A stretch of 64,000 nucleotides of DNA from Modestobacter altitudinis (GCF_005930475.1 NZ_SJEW01000008.1:1-64000), one strand, 5' to 3'; shown: positions 8,677 through 17,785, counted from the first letter of the stretch. Made by a program: numbers and translations. Notes: generated from the sequence alone by a model not told the origin.

Positions 8677-11625
8677 GTGCCTGACCCCGCCGAGCTGCGC
8701 CGCCGGGTGCTGGCCGCCTGGACCGACGCCCCGGCCCGCTTCCGGGAGGACGCGAACGCCGAGGAGGACCTGGTCCTCGGCGGCTACCGCGACCGGCTGC
8801 TCGTCGAGCTCGCCCAGAACGCCGCCGACGCCGCCGCCCGGGCCGGCGTCCCCGGCTCCCTGCGGCTGCAGCTGGACGGCGACGTCCTGCGCGCGGCCAA
8901 CACCGGCGCCCCGCTGGACGACGACGGCGTCCAGGCGCTGGCCAGCCTGCGGGCCTCGGCCAAACGGGGTGCGGGCGACTCCGTGGGGCGGTTCGGCGTC
9001 GGGTTCTCCGCCGTCCTGGCCGTCAGCGACCAGCCGGCCGTGGTCTCCACCGGCCGCTCGGTCCGGTTCAGCGCCGAGGGGACCCGGGCCGCCGTCGCCG
9101 CCGTGCCCGCCCTCGCCGACGAGGTGGCCCGCCGGGGCGGTGCCGTCCCGGTCCTCCGGCTGCCGTTCCCGGCCGACGGCACCCCACCCGCCGGCTTCGA
9201 CACCGAGGTCGTCCTGCCGCTGCGGGCCGGCACGGCCGGGCAGGTCCGCGCCGCCCTGGGCGGCCTGGACGCCGAGCTGCTGCTCGCCCTCCCGGCGCTG
9301 ACCCGCATCGACGTCGACCTCGACGGCGCCGTCCGCACGCTGACCTCGCGGCCCGGTCCGACCGCGGACGTGGTGCTCGGCGACGGGGACCGGACGACGA
9401 CGTGGCGGGTCGTCCAGCGCTCCGGCGAGCTGCCCGAGCGGCTGTTCGCCGACCGACCGGTGGAGGAGCGGGACCGCCGCGGCTACACCGTCACCTGGGC
9501 CGTCCCGGTCTCCGACGACGTCCCGCTCCCGCTGACCGGCCGGCAGGTGGTGCACGCCCCGACGCCCAGCGACGAGCCGCTCTCGCTGCCCGCCCGGCTG
9601 ATCGCGCCGTTCCCGCTCGGTCCCGACCGGCGGCACGTCGCACCCGGCCCGGTCACCGACGCGCTGGTGCAGGTGGCCGCCGACGGCTACGCCGAGCTGC
9701 TCGCGGACCTGCCGGCCGACCCGGTCCTGCTCCGGCTCGTGCCCCGGACCGGCCTCGCCGCCGCCGAGCTGGACGCCGTGCTGTGCCGCGCCGTGCTGGA
9801 CCGGATCCGTGGCGCGGCCTGGCTGCCGCCCGCCGACCCGGAGGAGGCACCGCTGCGGCCGGACCGCGCCGTCGCCCTCGACGACCCCACCGACGAGCGG
9901 GTCGCCGCGCTCGTCGGGGTGCTGCCCGGCCTGCTGCCGGCCGCGTGGTCCCGGCGGTCGGACGCGACGGTGCTCAGCGCGCTCGGCGTCCGCCGCGCCG
10001 GGCTGGCCGAGGTGGTGGAGGCGGTGCGCGGCGTGCAGCGGCCGGCGGGGTGGTGGGCCGGTCTGTACGCCGCGCTGGAGAGCGGCGACCGGGACGAGCT
10101 CGCGGCCCTCCCGGTGCCGCTGGCCGACGGCCGGACGGCACAGAGCCCGGCCGGGGTGCTGCTGACCGACGCCTCGCTGCCCGCCGACCGGCTGGCCCCG
10201 CTCGGCCTGCGCATCGCCGACCCGGTTGCGGCGGCCGGCCCGGCGCGCCGGGTGCTGGAGCGGCTGGGCGCCCGCCCGGCGACCGCCGCCGCCGTGCTCG
10301 CCGATCCCGACGTGCGGGCGGCGGTGGAGAACTCGCTGGACGAGGCCGACGACGGCGTGGACGTCGAGCCGCTGGCCGTCGCCGTCCTCACCCTGGTCGG
10401 CGCCGCCGGGACGGCGCCCGGGGAGCTGCCGTGGCTGGCCGAGCTGGCGCTGCCCGACGACGACGGCGGCTGGGCGCCGGCCGGGGAGCTGGTGCGCCCG
10501 GGCTCGCCGCTGGCCGACGTCCTGGCCCCCGCCGCGCTCGGCGCGCTGGACCCCGAGTTCGCCGCCGGCCAGGACGTCGCCGCGCTGCGGGCCGTGGGGG
10601 TGCTGGACACCTTCGCGCTGCTGACCGCCGAGGACCCCGACGACCTCGACGTCGACCGGGTCGACGAGTGGCTGGACGCCGTCCTGGACCGGCTGCCCGC
10701 CGACGCCCCACCGCCGGTCTGGCCGCCGCTGACCGCGGTGCGCGACCTGGAGCTGGTCCGGGACTGGGACCGCGCGCTGCCGCTGCTGGCCGGCCTGCCG
10801 GCCGCCGCGCTCGCCGACGTCGACCTCGGCGGGACCGTGGTCCCGGGCTACCTGCGCTGGTGGCTGCGCACGTCCCCGGTGCTCCGTGGCACCCGGCCCG
10901 ACCGGCTGCGCTCCTCTGACAGCGTCGAGCTGCTGGGACTGTACGAACCGGTGCCCGAGCTCCCGGCCGACGTCCTGGCCCTGCTGCGGCCGCCGGCGAC
11001 GGTGGCCGACGTGCTGGCCGACGTCGAGGACGCCCTCGACCTGCTCGACCGGCTCGGCGACCCCGCGCGGACGGTCGGCCCGGCGGTGCTGCGCACCGTG
11101 TACGCCGACCTGGCCGCCGCGCTGGCCGACGTCGACGTCGAGCCCCCGCGCCGGGTGCGGGTCGCGCCCGGCCGGGTGAGCGACGAGGCGGTGGTCCTGG
11201 ACGCGCCCTGGTTGCAGCCACTGGTCCCGGCCGCCGTCGTCCCGGCGGGCGGGGCGTCCGGTCCGGTCGCCGACCTGCTCGACCTGCCGCTGGCCAGCGA
11301 GCAGGCCGGCCGTGCGCGGGTGACCAGCCGGGCCGCGCGCACGGTGGGGTGGGCCGAGGTGCCGGGGGCCGGGCTGGCCGCGGCGCGGCTCGGCCTGCCC
11401 GAGCTGCCCGGGTCGGTCGCGGTCCACCCGACGCTGACCGTGACCGGCGGCCGGACCGTCTCCTGGTGGCCCGGCGAGCCGGACGCGGTGGACGGCTCAC
11501 CCGCGGCGCTGGGCCGGGCGCTGGCCTGGCGGTCCGGGGTCTGGCCGCTGAGGCAGGCGCTCGCCGAGGCGTTCGCCCACCCGCAGCGGGCCGCCGAGCT
11601 GGCCGGCGAGGACGCCGTCGGCTGA
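8677..11625 (+). CDS. Sacsin N-terminal-like GHKL ATPase, about 980 residues
   Basis: A 982-residue protein with an Hsp90/sacsin-type GHKL ATPase fold in the first 250 residues. The N-box is visible as VELAQNAADAA, an ATP-lid motif as RAANTGAPLDDDGVQAL, and the G2 motif as RFGVGFSAVL. The remaining 700 residues are rich in Ala, Leu, Asp and Pro and show no domain I recognise. No signal peptide or membrane segment is seen, so it is probably cytoplasmic. GTG at 8677 is the first start and lacks a clear ribosome site, suggesting a leaderless message. Similar large proteins are found in other actinomycetes. A chaperone-like function is inferred from the fold only. Confidence 0.75.
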   Translation: MPDPAELRRRVLAAWTDAPARFREDANAEEDLVLGGYRDRLLVELAQNAADAAARAGVPGSLRLQLDGDVLRAANTGAPLDDDGVQALASLRASAKRGAGDSVGRFGVGFSAVLAVSDQPAVVSTGRSVRFSAEGTRAAVAAVPALADEVARRGGAVPVLRLPFPADGTPPAGFDTEVVLPLRAGTAGQVRAALGGLDAELLLALPALTRIDVDLDGAVRTLTSRPGPTADVVLGDGDRTTTWRVVQRSGELPERLFADRPVEERDRRGYTVTWAVPVSDDVPLPLTGRQVVHAPTPSDEPLSLPARLIAPFPLGPDRRHVAPGPVTDALVQVAADGYAELLADLPADPVLLRLVPRTGLAAAELDAVLCRAVLDRIRGAAWLPPADPEEAPLRPDRAVALDDPTDERVAALVGVLPGLLPAAWSRRSDATVLSALGVRRAGLAEVVEAVRGVQRPAGWWAGLYAALESGDRDELAALPVPLADGRTAQSPAGVLLTDASLPADRLAPLGLRIADPVAAAGPARRVLERLGARPATAAAVLADPDVRAAVENSLDEADDGVDVEPLAVAVLTLVGAAGTAPGELPWLAELALPDDDGGWAPAGELVRPGSPLADVLAPAALGALDPEFAAGQDVAALRAVGVLDTFALLTAEDPDDLDVDRVDEWLDAVLDRLPADAPPPVWPPLTAVRDLELVRDWDRALPLLAGLPAAALADVDLGGTVVPGYLRWWLRTSPVLRGTRPDRLRSSDSVELLGLYEPVPELPADVLALLRPPATVADVLADVEDALDLLDRLGDPARTVGPAVLRTVYADLAAALADVDVEPPRRVRVAPGRVSDEAVVLDAPWLQPLVPAAVVPAGGASGPVADLLDLPLASEQAGRARVTSRAARTVGWAEVPGAGLAAARLGLPELPGSVAVHPTLTVTGGRTVSWWPGEPDAVDGSPAALGRALAWRSGVWPLRQALAEAFAHPQRAAELAGEDAVG

Positions 11626-11785
11626 GGAACCGGCTCCCGCGGTTTCGTGGTGCAGATCACAGCCACGTGCGAGACTCCCTCAGCCGGCACTCGGTCGACG
11701 CACAGGGAGCACCTCTCGGGGACGTCCCAGCGACCTGCTCCGGTGCAGCTGAGTCCCGAGGACGAGCTCGAGGGGTGGCACGCGG

Positions 11786-13384
11786 ATGAGGCACCGGACC
11801 CGCTGGACCGGACGGGCGCTGGCGACAGCGGCGGCAGTCGCACTCGGCATGGGCGTGGTGGTGGCGCCGACCGCGAGCGCCACACCACCGGCAGGCGGGG
11901 CTCCACCACCCGTCGGCTGTGCGGAGGTGAGCACCGCTCGGCTGGCCCTGCCGAACACCACCGTCACCTCGGCCGTGGCCGACCCGGGTGACGCCACCAC
12001 GCCGGCGTCCTGCCGGGTCACGCTGACCGTCACGCACCCGCCGGCCGGGGACGCGGTGACCGTCTGGGTGCACCTGCCCACGGACACCTGGAACGGCCGG
12101 TTCCAGGCGATGGGCGGCGGCGGGTTCCGCGGCGGCTCACCGGACTCGCTGCTGACCCCCCTGCGCGACGGCTACGCCACCGCGGCCACCGACGCCGGGC
12201 ACGCGGGCGCCACGGCCGACTTCGCGTTGAACCCCGACCGGACGCTGAACTGGCCGGCGATCGAGGACTTCGGCTACCGCGGCGTGCGCGACATGACCGT
12301 CACCGCGAAGGCCGTCATCGCCGCGTTCTACGGCACCGGGCCGGAGTACTCGTACTGGAACGGCTGCTCCACCGGCGGCCGGCAGGGCCTGATGGAGGCG
12401 CAGCGCTACCCCGACGACTACGACGGCGTGCTGGCCGGTGCTCCCGTCATCAACTACTCGCGCCTGCAGATCGCCCAGATGTGGGGCCAGGTCGTGATGC
12501 TCGAGGAGGCCAACCCGGTCGCCCCGTGCAAGTTCGACGCTGCTCTCCGGGCGACCGTCGCGGCCTGCGACACCGTCGGGGACGGCGTGGTCGACGGCGT
12601 GATCGGCGACCCGCTGGGCTGCTCCTTCGACCTGGGCACGCTGGTCGGCACCGCGACACCGTGCGGCGACATCACCGCGGCCGACGTCGAGGTGATGCGC
12701 CGGATCGCCGAGGGCCCGCGCACGCAGGACGGGCAGTTCCTCTGGTACGGCCAGGCGCCGGGCACCCCGTACGCCGGGCTCAACGACACCGAGGTGGTCG
12801 ACGGCCAGCTGGTGGGCAAGCCGTTCCAGTACGACCTGTGGTGGATCGGCCTGTTCCTCGCCCAGGACCCGGACTGGGACTGGCGGACGCTGACCTACGC
12901 CGGCTACGAGGCGTTCTTCCAGCAGTCGGTCGAGATGTACTCGGCGGTGTTCTCCGCTGACGACCCCGACCTGTCCGCGTTCGCCGACTCCGGCGGCAAG
13001 GCGCTGCTGTGGCACGGCGCGGCCGACTTCGGCGTCCCGTTCCAGGGCACCGTCGACTACGTCGAGCGGGTCCAGGACACGATGGGACCGGGGCGGACGA
13101 AGGAGTTCCTCCGGCTGTTCCTCGCCCCGGGCGTCGGCCACTGCGGCGGCGGCGCCGGTCCGCAGCCGGTCGGCCAGTTCGAGGCGCTGGTCGACTGGGT
13201 CGAGCACGGGAACGCGCCGCGGACCATCGACGCGGAGGCGGTCGACGCCTCGGGGGCGGTCGTGCAGACCCGCCCGCTGTGCGCCTACCCGAAGGTCGCG
13301 CGGCTGGTCGGGCACGGCGACCCTGCCGACGCCGGCAGCTACCGCTGCGTCCGCGGCACGGAGATGGAACCCGCCGTCCGTTGA
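11786..13384 (+). CDS. Secreted tannase/feruloyl esterase family hydrolase
   Basis: A 532-residue secreted alpha/beta hydrolase of the tannase/feruloyl esterase family. An N-terminal signal peptide (RHRTRWTGR, then a hydrophobic stretch ending SASATPPAG near residue 36) is followed by the mature enzyme. The nucleophile is Ser195 in GCSTGGRQG, the acid is probably the Asp in HGAADFGVP, and the His lies in GVGHCGGG. The Cys next to the Ser and the Cys next to the His fit the family's CS-D-HC disulfide arrangement. It would cleave ester bonds of plant phenolics or similar aromatics outside the cell. It is a single gene; the hairpin at 13394-13430 probably ends its transcript. Confidence 0.85.
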   Translation: MRHRTRWTGRALATAAAVALGMGVVVAPTASATPPAGGAPPPVGCAEVSTARLALPNTTVTSAVADPGDATTPASCRVTLTVTHPPAGDAVTVWVHLPTDTWNGRFQAMGGGGFRGGSPDSLLTPLRDGYATAATDAGHAGATADFALNPDRTLNWPAIEDFGYRGVRDMTVTAKAVIAAFYGTGPEYSYWNGCSTGGRQGLMEAQRYPDDYDGVLAGAPVINYSRLQIAQMWGQVVMLEEANPVAPCKFDAALRATVAACDTVGDGVVDGVIGDPLGCSFDLGTLVGTATPCGDITAADVEVMRRIAEGPRTQDGQFLWYGQAPGTPYAGLNDTEVVDGQLVGKPFQYDLWWIGLFLAQDPDWDWRTLTYAGYEAFFQQSVEMYSAVFSADDPDLSAFADSGGKALLWHGAADFGVPFQGTVDYVERVQDTMGPGRTKEFLRLFLAPGVGHCGGGAGPQPVGQFEALVDWVEHGNAPRTIDAEAVDASGAVVQTRPLCAYPKVARLVGHGDPADAGSYRCVRGTEMEPAVR

Positions 13385-13393
13385 CCGGGAGCC

Positions 13394-13430
13394 GGGGGCA
13401 CCGGCGGGCAGGTCCCGCCCGGTGACCCCC
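13394..13430. terminator. GC-rich hairpin between converging genes
   Basis: GGGGGCACCGGCGGG pairs imperfectly with CCCGCCCGGTGACCCCC across a 5-base loop. It sits between the tannase stop (13384) and the stop of the minus-strand hypothetical gene (13458), so it can serve both. Confidence 0.5.
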
Positions 13431-13457
13431 GGATCCCGGCCGAGGGGGTCCTTGCGC

Positions 13458-13838
13458 TCAGAACCAGCGGGGAGCAGCCTGCGCGCCGGGGGCGTGGCCG
13501 TGCCGGCTGTCCGCGCGCGGACCGTGGCCACCGGACCGGCCGGTCGACCTCGGCGCCTGCTCGTGCGACCGCCACGCGGTGAACAGCGACACCCAGTGCT
13601 CGGCAGTCAGCGCGGACGCCCGGGACATCGGGGACAGGCCCTCGGCGTGCAGCCAGCGCACCCCGGCGGTGCCGGGGAGCTGGCTGCGCAGGACCGCGCC
13701 GAGCGCGGGCTGCCTGGTCGCTCCCGGGGCGGAGAGGACGGCGTGCGCGAGCCGGTCGAAGTCGGCCCGGTCGTCCTCGGGGAGCTGGGCGCGGGCGGCG
13801 ACGGCAGGGCCGTCGAGGGCAGGGGTGGGGCGTGACAT
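13458..13838 (-). CDS. Small hypothetical protein, 126 residues
   Basis: I do not recognise this protein. The ATG at 13838 is backed by a strong TGGAGG site 7 bases upstream, which argues that it is real. The first 85 residues look folded and contain RADFDRLAHAV and LTAEHWVSLFTAW. The last 40 are a Gly/His/Arg-rich tail (APGAQAAPRWF at the end). No signal peptide, membrane segment or cysteine pair is seen. It appears to be transcribed alone, converging on the tannase gene. No function is assigned. Confidence 0.55.
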   Translation of the reverse strand: MSRPTPALDGPAVAARAQLPEDDRADFDRLAHAVLSAPGATRQPALGAVLRSQLPGTAGVRWLHAEGLSPMSRASALTAEHWVSLFTAWRSHEQAPRSTGRSGGHGPRADSRHGHAPGAQAAPRWF

Positions 13839-14049
13839 GGAGGACCTCCAGCAGGGGTGAGGGCACCCGCGACGTCCGGCGGGCACGCCGGGGAACGGGG
13901 GAGAGCGGTCGCGCCCGGTCACGAGGGGACCGGCGGACGGCGGGCCGGGGCCCGCGGGTCAGCTCAGGAGGTGCGCAGCCGCAGCCGCAGCGAGGTGTCG
14001 CCCATGGGGAGGACGGTAGCGGCGGCCCGGGGCGGCCGTCGAGGGGTTT

Positions 14050-14370
14050 TCAGGACGCCCGCTCGTCGGCGCCGCGCTCCTGCGCCGCCCGGGCCTTCTC
14101 CGCCTGGCGGGCCTGGTGCGCGGCGTACCGGGCGGCGTCCTTCTCCCGCTTGCCGGCGTCCCGCTCCCACTTCTGCTTGCGCTTGCGGGCCCGGACCAGC
14201 TCGCGGGCGGCGAAGTCCGGGTGCTCGTCCCAGCTGCTCGCCAGCTGGACGACGACCACGCCGATGCCACCGAAGATCAGCACGCAGGCGCCCAGGACGG
14301 GGTCGACGAGGAACGCCAGCACGGAGAGGAGGACCCAGACAGCTCCGGCGACGACGGTCCGCTTCGACAT
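14050..14370 (-). CDS. Small membrane protein with basic coiled-coil tail
   Basis: A 106-residue protein. Two adjacent hydrophobic segments near residues 5-22 and 25-45 (TVVAGAVWVLLSVLAFLV, then VLGACVLIFGGIGVVVVQL) form a helical hairpin. They are followed by a highly charged, predicted helical tail with RARKRKQKWERDAGKREKD and ending in Ala/Glu/Arg repeats. The tail is probably cytoplasmic. ATG at 14370 directly precedes the first membrane segment; upstream extensions of the frame are low-complexity and unconvincing. The family is not recognised and no function is assigned. Apparently monocistronic. Confidence 0.65.
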   Translation of the reverse strand: MSKRTVVAGAVWVLLSVLAFLVDPVLGACVLIFGGIGVVVVQLASSWDEHPDFAARELVRARKRKQKWERDAGKREKDAARYAAHQARQAEKARAAQERGADERAS

Positions 14371-14718
14371 GCCCCCAGTATCCGCGCCCTCCCTGTGCAA
14401 CCGGGACGACGGCCGGTGAGGACGACCGTCGGCGGCGGGCGTCGGGCATGCTCGCGCGCTGACCTGGGACGAGCAGGTCGCCGAGCTCGCGGTGGTCGTG
14501 GCGGTGGCGGAGGCGGTCTGAGGGTGACACGCCGGTGACATCGAGGGGGACGCGACGGCGTGGCGCGGCCGCCACGCCGACGACCCCTTGTGCACCACCG
14601 ATGTCGTCTCTAACGTCCTGTTCGCGGTTCAACCACCAGCCGCGACCGGGCACCCGATGCCCGGCGCACGAGACTGGTGGCAGGTGCCACCGGTCACGAC
14701 GGCCAGCCGGAGGTCCCC
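14371..14718. other. 348-bp intergenic region, no gene supported
   Basis: This gap lies between the divergent small membrane protein and the STAS gene. A short open stretch at 14459-14520 reads like protein (LTWDEQVAELAVVVAVAEAV) but has no ATG or GTG start before the preceding stop, so it is not called. No palindrome or promoter convincing enough to list was seen. Confidence 0.5.
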
Positions 14719-15069
14719 ATGACCGCATCCATCGACATGGACCCCACCCGCATCGACGTCCGCGCCGCGACCAGCTCGTCGGGCACCGTCGTCCGCGTCA
14801 GCGGCGAGGTCGACTCCACCACCGCCCCGGGCCTGCGCAACTGCCTGCTCGAGGTCGTGGCCCGGCCGGGTTCCTCGGCCGTGGAGGTCGACCTGCAGGG
14901 CGTCACCTTCCTCGACTCCGCGGGGCTGTCCGCGCTGGCGACCGCGCACCGGGCTGCCGTGGCCGCGGGGCGGGTGCTGCAGATGCGCTGCGGCAGCGCG
15001 CGCGCCGTCGTCCGCCCGCTGCAGATCACCGGCCTGTGGAGCGTCTTCACCGTCGTCGACGCCGACTGA
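14719..15069 (+). CDS. STAS-domain anti-anti-sigma factor (RsbV/SpoIIAA-like)
   Basis: A 116-residue STAS protein. The conserved switch motif FLDSAGLSAL places the phosphorylatable serine at residue 67. In partner switching, an anti-sigma kinase phosphorylates this serine and a PP2C phosphatase removes the phosphate, freeing the STAS protein to bind the anti-sigma factor. ATG at 14719 is preferred over an upstream GTG frame because CCGGAGG stands 5 bases before it. No cognate anti-sigma kinase gene is found in the window. The two PP2C phosphatases at 5911-8289 and 23358-25622 could act on it, but neither is adjacent. Length is normal for the family. Confidence 0.88.
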   Translation: MTASIDMDPTRIDVRAATSSSGTVVRVSGEVDSTTAPGLRNCLLEVVARPGSSAVEVDLQGVTFLDSAGLSALATAHRAAVAAGRVLQMRCGSARAVVRPLQITGLWSVFTVVDAD

Positions 15070-15080
15070 GGGGGCCCCGG

Positions 15081-15097
15081 CCGGCCATGATGGCCGG
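15081..15097. promoter_or_regulatory. Palindrome abutting the esterase start codon
   Basis: CCGGCCAT, one base, then ATGGCCGG form an 8-bp perfect inverted repeat ending one base before the esterase ATG (15098). It occupies the place of the ribosome site and contains two out-of-frame ATG triplets, so it could be an operator or a translation-limiting hairpin. Confidence 0.4.
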
Positions 15098-16027
15098 ATG
15101 GTCGACGGCGTTCCTCCCCAGCTCCACCCCCAGCTCGCGGCGCTGCTGCCCGCGCTGCCCACCACACCGGCCCGCGAGGTCGGCCTCGACGCCGCCCGCC
15201 ACAGGTTCGGCGAGCTGCTGGCCGCCGGGCTCGCCGGGGCGCCGGAGGTGGACGTGGACGACCTCGTCCTGGACGGCGGGCTCCCCGCGCGGGTCTACCG
15301 GCCCGCCACCGCCCGGGGCGCCACCGTCGTCTTCCTCCACGGCGGCGGCTGGACGCTGGGCAGCGTCGCCGACTACGACGGGCTGGCCCGCAGGCTGGCC
15401 GACGGCCTGTCCGCGGTGGTGCTCGCCGTGGAGCACCGCCGCGCTCCCGAGCACCCGTTCCCCGCCGCCGTCGACGACGCCGTCGCCGGCACCCGGTGGG
15501 CGCTGGCCCACGCCGCGGACCTGGGCGGGGACCTGCGGCGGGTGGCGGTCGCCGGGGACAGCGGCGGCGGCAACCTGGCCGCGGTCGCCTGCCAGCAGCT
15601 CCGGGACGCCGGCGGTCCGCAGCCGACGGCGCAGCTGCTGCTGTACCCGAACGTCTCCCGCGGCGCCGACCAGCCCTCGGTGCAGGCCTTCGGCCACCTG
15701 CCGTTCCTCACCCTGTCCGACATGGGCTGGTACACCCGCAGCTACGTGCCGCAGGGCACCGACCTCGGCGACCCGCGGATCAGCCCGGCGGAGGGCGACC
15801 TCGCCGGGCTGCCGCCCGCGTTGGTCGTCACCGCCGGGGTCGACCCGCTGCGCGACTCCGGGCGGGCCTACGCCGAGGCGCTCACCGCCGCCGGCACCCG
15901 CGCCGAGTGGCTGGACCTGCCGGACATGCCGCACGGCTTCGCCCACCTGGGCGCCCTCGCGCCGGCCGCGGAGGCGGCGCTGGTGCAGGTGCTCGCCCGC
16001 GCCGCCGTCCTGCTCGATGGGGACTGA
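15098..16027 (+). CDS. HSL-family alpha/beta hydrolase (esterase/lipase)
   Basis: A 309-residue esterase of the hormone-sensitive lipase family (bacterial family IV). The oxyanion-hole motif HGGGW lies near residue 77, the nucleophile elbow is GDSGGGN, the acid is probably the Asp in AGVDPLRD and the His is in MPHGFAHL. No signal peptide is present, so it is cytoplasmic. It follows the STAS gene by 28 bases on the same strand and may be cotranscribed, although a 17-bp palindrome separates them. It converges with the DUF1206 gene, leaving only 11 bases between stops. Natural substrate unknown; short acyl esters are typical. Confidence 0.88.
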   Translation: MVDGVPPQLHPQLAALLPALPTTPAREVGLDAARHRFGELLAAGLAGAPEVDVDDLVLDGGLPARVYRPATARGATVVFLHGGGWTLGSVADYDGLARRLADGLSAVVLAVEHRRAPEHPFPAAVDDAVAGTRWALAHAADLGGDLRRVAVAGDSGGGNLAAVACQQLRDAGGPQPTAQLLLYPNVSRGADQPSVQAFGHLPFLTLSDMGWYTRSYVPQGTDLGDPRISPAEGDLAGLPPALVVTAGVDPLRDSGRAYAEALTAAGTRAEWLDLPDMPHGFAHLGALAPAAEAALVQVLARAAVLLDGD

Positions 16028-16038
16028 GCGGTCCTCGC

Positions 16039-16902
16039 TCAGGTGGCGGGGTCCCGGTCGGGGAAGCGCGCCCGGGCCAGGGCGTAGACGCCGAACGCGG
16101 CGAACCCGACCGCGACGGCGGTGAGCAGCCACCGCCCGGTCGGCACGCCGGCGATCGCGTGCATCGCGCCGTCCAGCCCGGTCGCCGTCGACACGTCCTC
16201 GGTGGCCGCGGCGTAGACCAGCAGCCCACCGGAGACGGCGAAGGCGATGCCCTTGGCCACGTAGCCCACCGAGCCGATCCGCTCGATCAGCGGCTCCCAC
16301 CGGTCGGGGGCCGCGGCCAGGTCGACGTCTTTCATGAAGCCGCCGGTCAGCCCGCGCACCAGCGTGTACGTCCCGACGGCGGCCACCCCGACCCCGACCA
16401 GGACCACGGCCGCCGCTCCGCCGGGGATCTCCAGGGCCTCGTCGGTCAGCTCCCGGAACCGGTCGGCGGCGTCGTACTCGGCGCCCACGGCGAAGAAGAG
16501 CGCGGTGACCCCGAGGACCGCGTACACCGTGCCCTTGGCCCCGCACTTGGCGCAGACCACGGCGGTGCGCACCCGGCGGGCCGGCCGCAGCAGGCCGGTC
16601 CACACGCGCAGCACCTCACCGGCCTGCCACAGCGCGAGCGCCAGCATGCCCAGCCCGATCACCCACAGCAGCACCCGGCCGCCGGGGGAGCCGGCCACCG
16701 TCTGCAGCGCACCGGTCTGGTCGGCGTCCTCGGCGCGGGGACCGGCGGACCAGGCGACCCGGGAGGCGAGCCAGCCGATCAGCACGTGCAGGACGCCGTA
16801 GGCGACCAGGCCGACCCGGGCCAGGTGGGTGAGCACCGGGTGGTCGGTCACCTCGCGGGCGCGGGCGACGGCGTCGTGCACCCGTTGCAGGACGGCGGTC
16901 AC
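16039..16902 (-). CDS. DUF1206 membrane protein (downstream paralogue)
   Basis: A 287-residue membrane protein with three repeated units of two transmembrane helices, the hallmark of DUF1206. The unit motif recurs as LARVGLVAYGVLHVLIGWLA, KCGAKGTVYAVLGVTALFF and IGSVGYVAKGIAFAVSGGLL. The GTG at 16902 is the first acceptable start after the upstream stop at 16943; it lacks a strong ribosome site, so translation may depend on the upstream gene. The protein immediately upstream is a paralogue with the same plan, pointing to tandem duplication. The molecular function of DUF1206 is unknown. Confidence 0.8.
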   Translation of the reverse strand: MTAVLQRVHDAVARAREVTDHPVLTHLARVGLVAYGVLHVLIGWLASRVAWSAGPRAEDADQTGALQTVAGSPGGRVLLWVIGLGMLALALWQAGEVLRVWTGLLRPARRVRTAVVCAKCGAKGTVYAVLGVTALFFAVGAEYDAADRFRELTDEALEIPGGAAAVVLVGVGVAAVGTYTLVRGLTGGFMKDVDLAAAPDRWEPLIERIGSVGYVAKGIAFAVSGGLLVYAAATEDVSTATGLDGAMHAIAGVPTGRWLLTAVAVGFAAFGVYALARARFPDRDPAT

Positions 16903-16942
16903 CCCGGGATCGTGCCCGACCCCGGGCGCGCCCGCACGGCGG

Positions 16943-17785
16943 TCAGGTGCGCTCGGGGTACCGGGCCCGGAAGAGGCAGAAGACGCCGAACGCCGCGATG
17001 CCCAACGCGACGACGGTGAGCAGCACCTTGCCGAACGGGGCGTCCAGCAGCGTCCGCATGGCGCCGTCCAGGCCACTGGCCTTCGCCGGGTCGAAGGTGA
17101 TCGCCGCCCAGCCGAGCAGCCCGCCCACGAGGGCGAGCGCGACCCCCTTCAGCGGGTACCCGACGAGGCCGAGCCGCTCGATCACCTGCTGCTGGCCCGC
17201 CGTGGCCTGCGCGGTGTCGATCTCCTCCATGAAGTGCTTCGTGATGCCCTTGTGCACGTGGTAGATGCCCACGCCGATGACCACCAGCGCGGCGAGGCCG
17301 ACCAGGAACCGGCCGGCCGGCCAGCTGAACACCCCGGCCACGGCCGACTGCTGCTGCTGCCCGCTCGACTGGCCGCCACCGGTGGCGAACCGGAAGGCGG
17401 TGACGGCGAGGAACAGGTACACGACGGTCTTGGCGACCGCCTTGGCGGTCTTCACGGCGGCCTTCTTCTTCGCGTCGCCGGAGCCGCGCAGCCGCGAGCG
17501 CTGCCGCAGCACCTCGGCCAGCTGCCAGAGGGCCAGCGCGACGAGCCCGATCGCCAGGACCCACAGCAGCCCCTTGCCGAACGGCTTCGAGGCGAGGGTG
17601 GCCATGGCGCCGGACTGGTCGGCCGAGCCGCCGCCCCCGCCCCCGCCCCAGGCCAGCTGCAGGGCCAGCCAGGCCACCAGCAGGTGGACGACGCCGTAGG
17701 CGATCAGCCCGACGCGGGCCAGGTCCTCCAACGCGTCGCTGTCGCCCGCCCGGTCGGCACTGGACGAGGTGCCCGATCTGGTCAC
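16943..17785 (-). CDS. DUF1206 membrane protein (upstream paralogue)
   Basis: A 280-residue membrane protein with the same three-unit DUF1206 layout as its downstream neighbour. Units are seen as LARVGLIAYGVVHLLVAWLA, the KTVVYLFLAVTAFRF segment and LGLVGYPLKGVALALVGGLL. It differs by a Gly-rich loop (seven glycines near residues 46-53), a Lys-rich cytoplasmic stretch (DAKKKAAVKTAKAVAKT) and a Gln-rich loop (SSGQQQQSA). The GTG at 17785 has AAGGGA upstream. It is first in a two-gene operon, with 40 bases before the next start. Function unknown. Confidence 0.82.
   Translation of the reverse strand: MTRSGTSSSADRAGDSDALEDLARVGLIAYGVVHLLVAWLALQLAWGGGGGGGSADQSGAMATLASKPFGKGLLWVLAIGLVALALWQLAEVLRQRSRLRGSGDAKKKAAVKTAKAVAKTVVYLFLAVTAFRFATGGGQSSGQQQQSAVAGVFSWPAGRFLVGLAALVVIGVGIYHVHKGITKHFMEEIDTAQATAGQQQVIERLGLVGYPLKGVALALVGGLLGWAAITFDPAKASGLDGAMRTLLDAPFGKVLLTVVALGIAAFGVFCLFRARYPERT

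Noticed and set aside
8296-11427. A 1043-codon open frame antisense to the sacsin-like gene
   Set aside because: Low-complexity Gly/Arg/Gln sequence; only the final 123 codons (SDR fragment) are recognisable.
13964-14005. A 13-codon peptide MGDTSLRLRLRTS on the minus strand
   Set aside because: No ribosome site and no downstream gene that would make it a leader peptide.
14459-14520. Protein-like stretch LTWDEQVAELAVVVAVAEAV
   Set aside because: No ATG or GTG start in frame after the preceding stop; may be a gene relic but too short to support.
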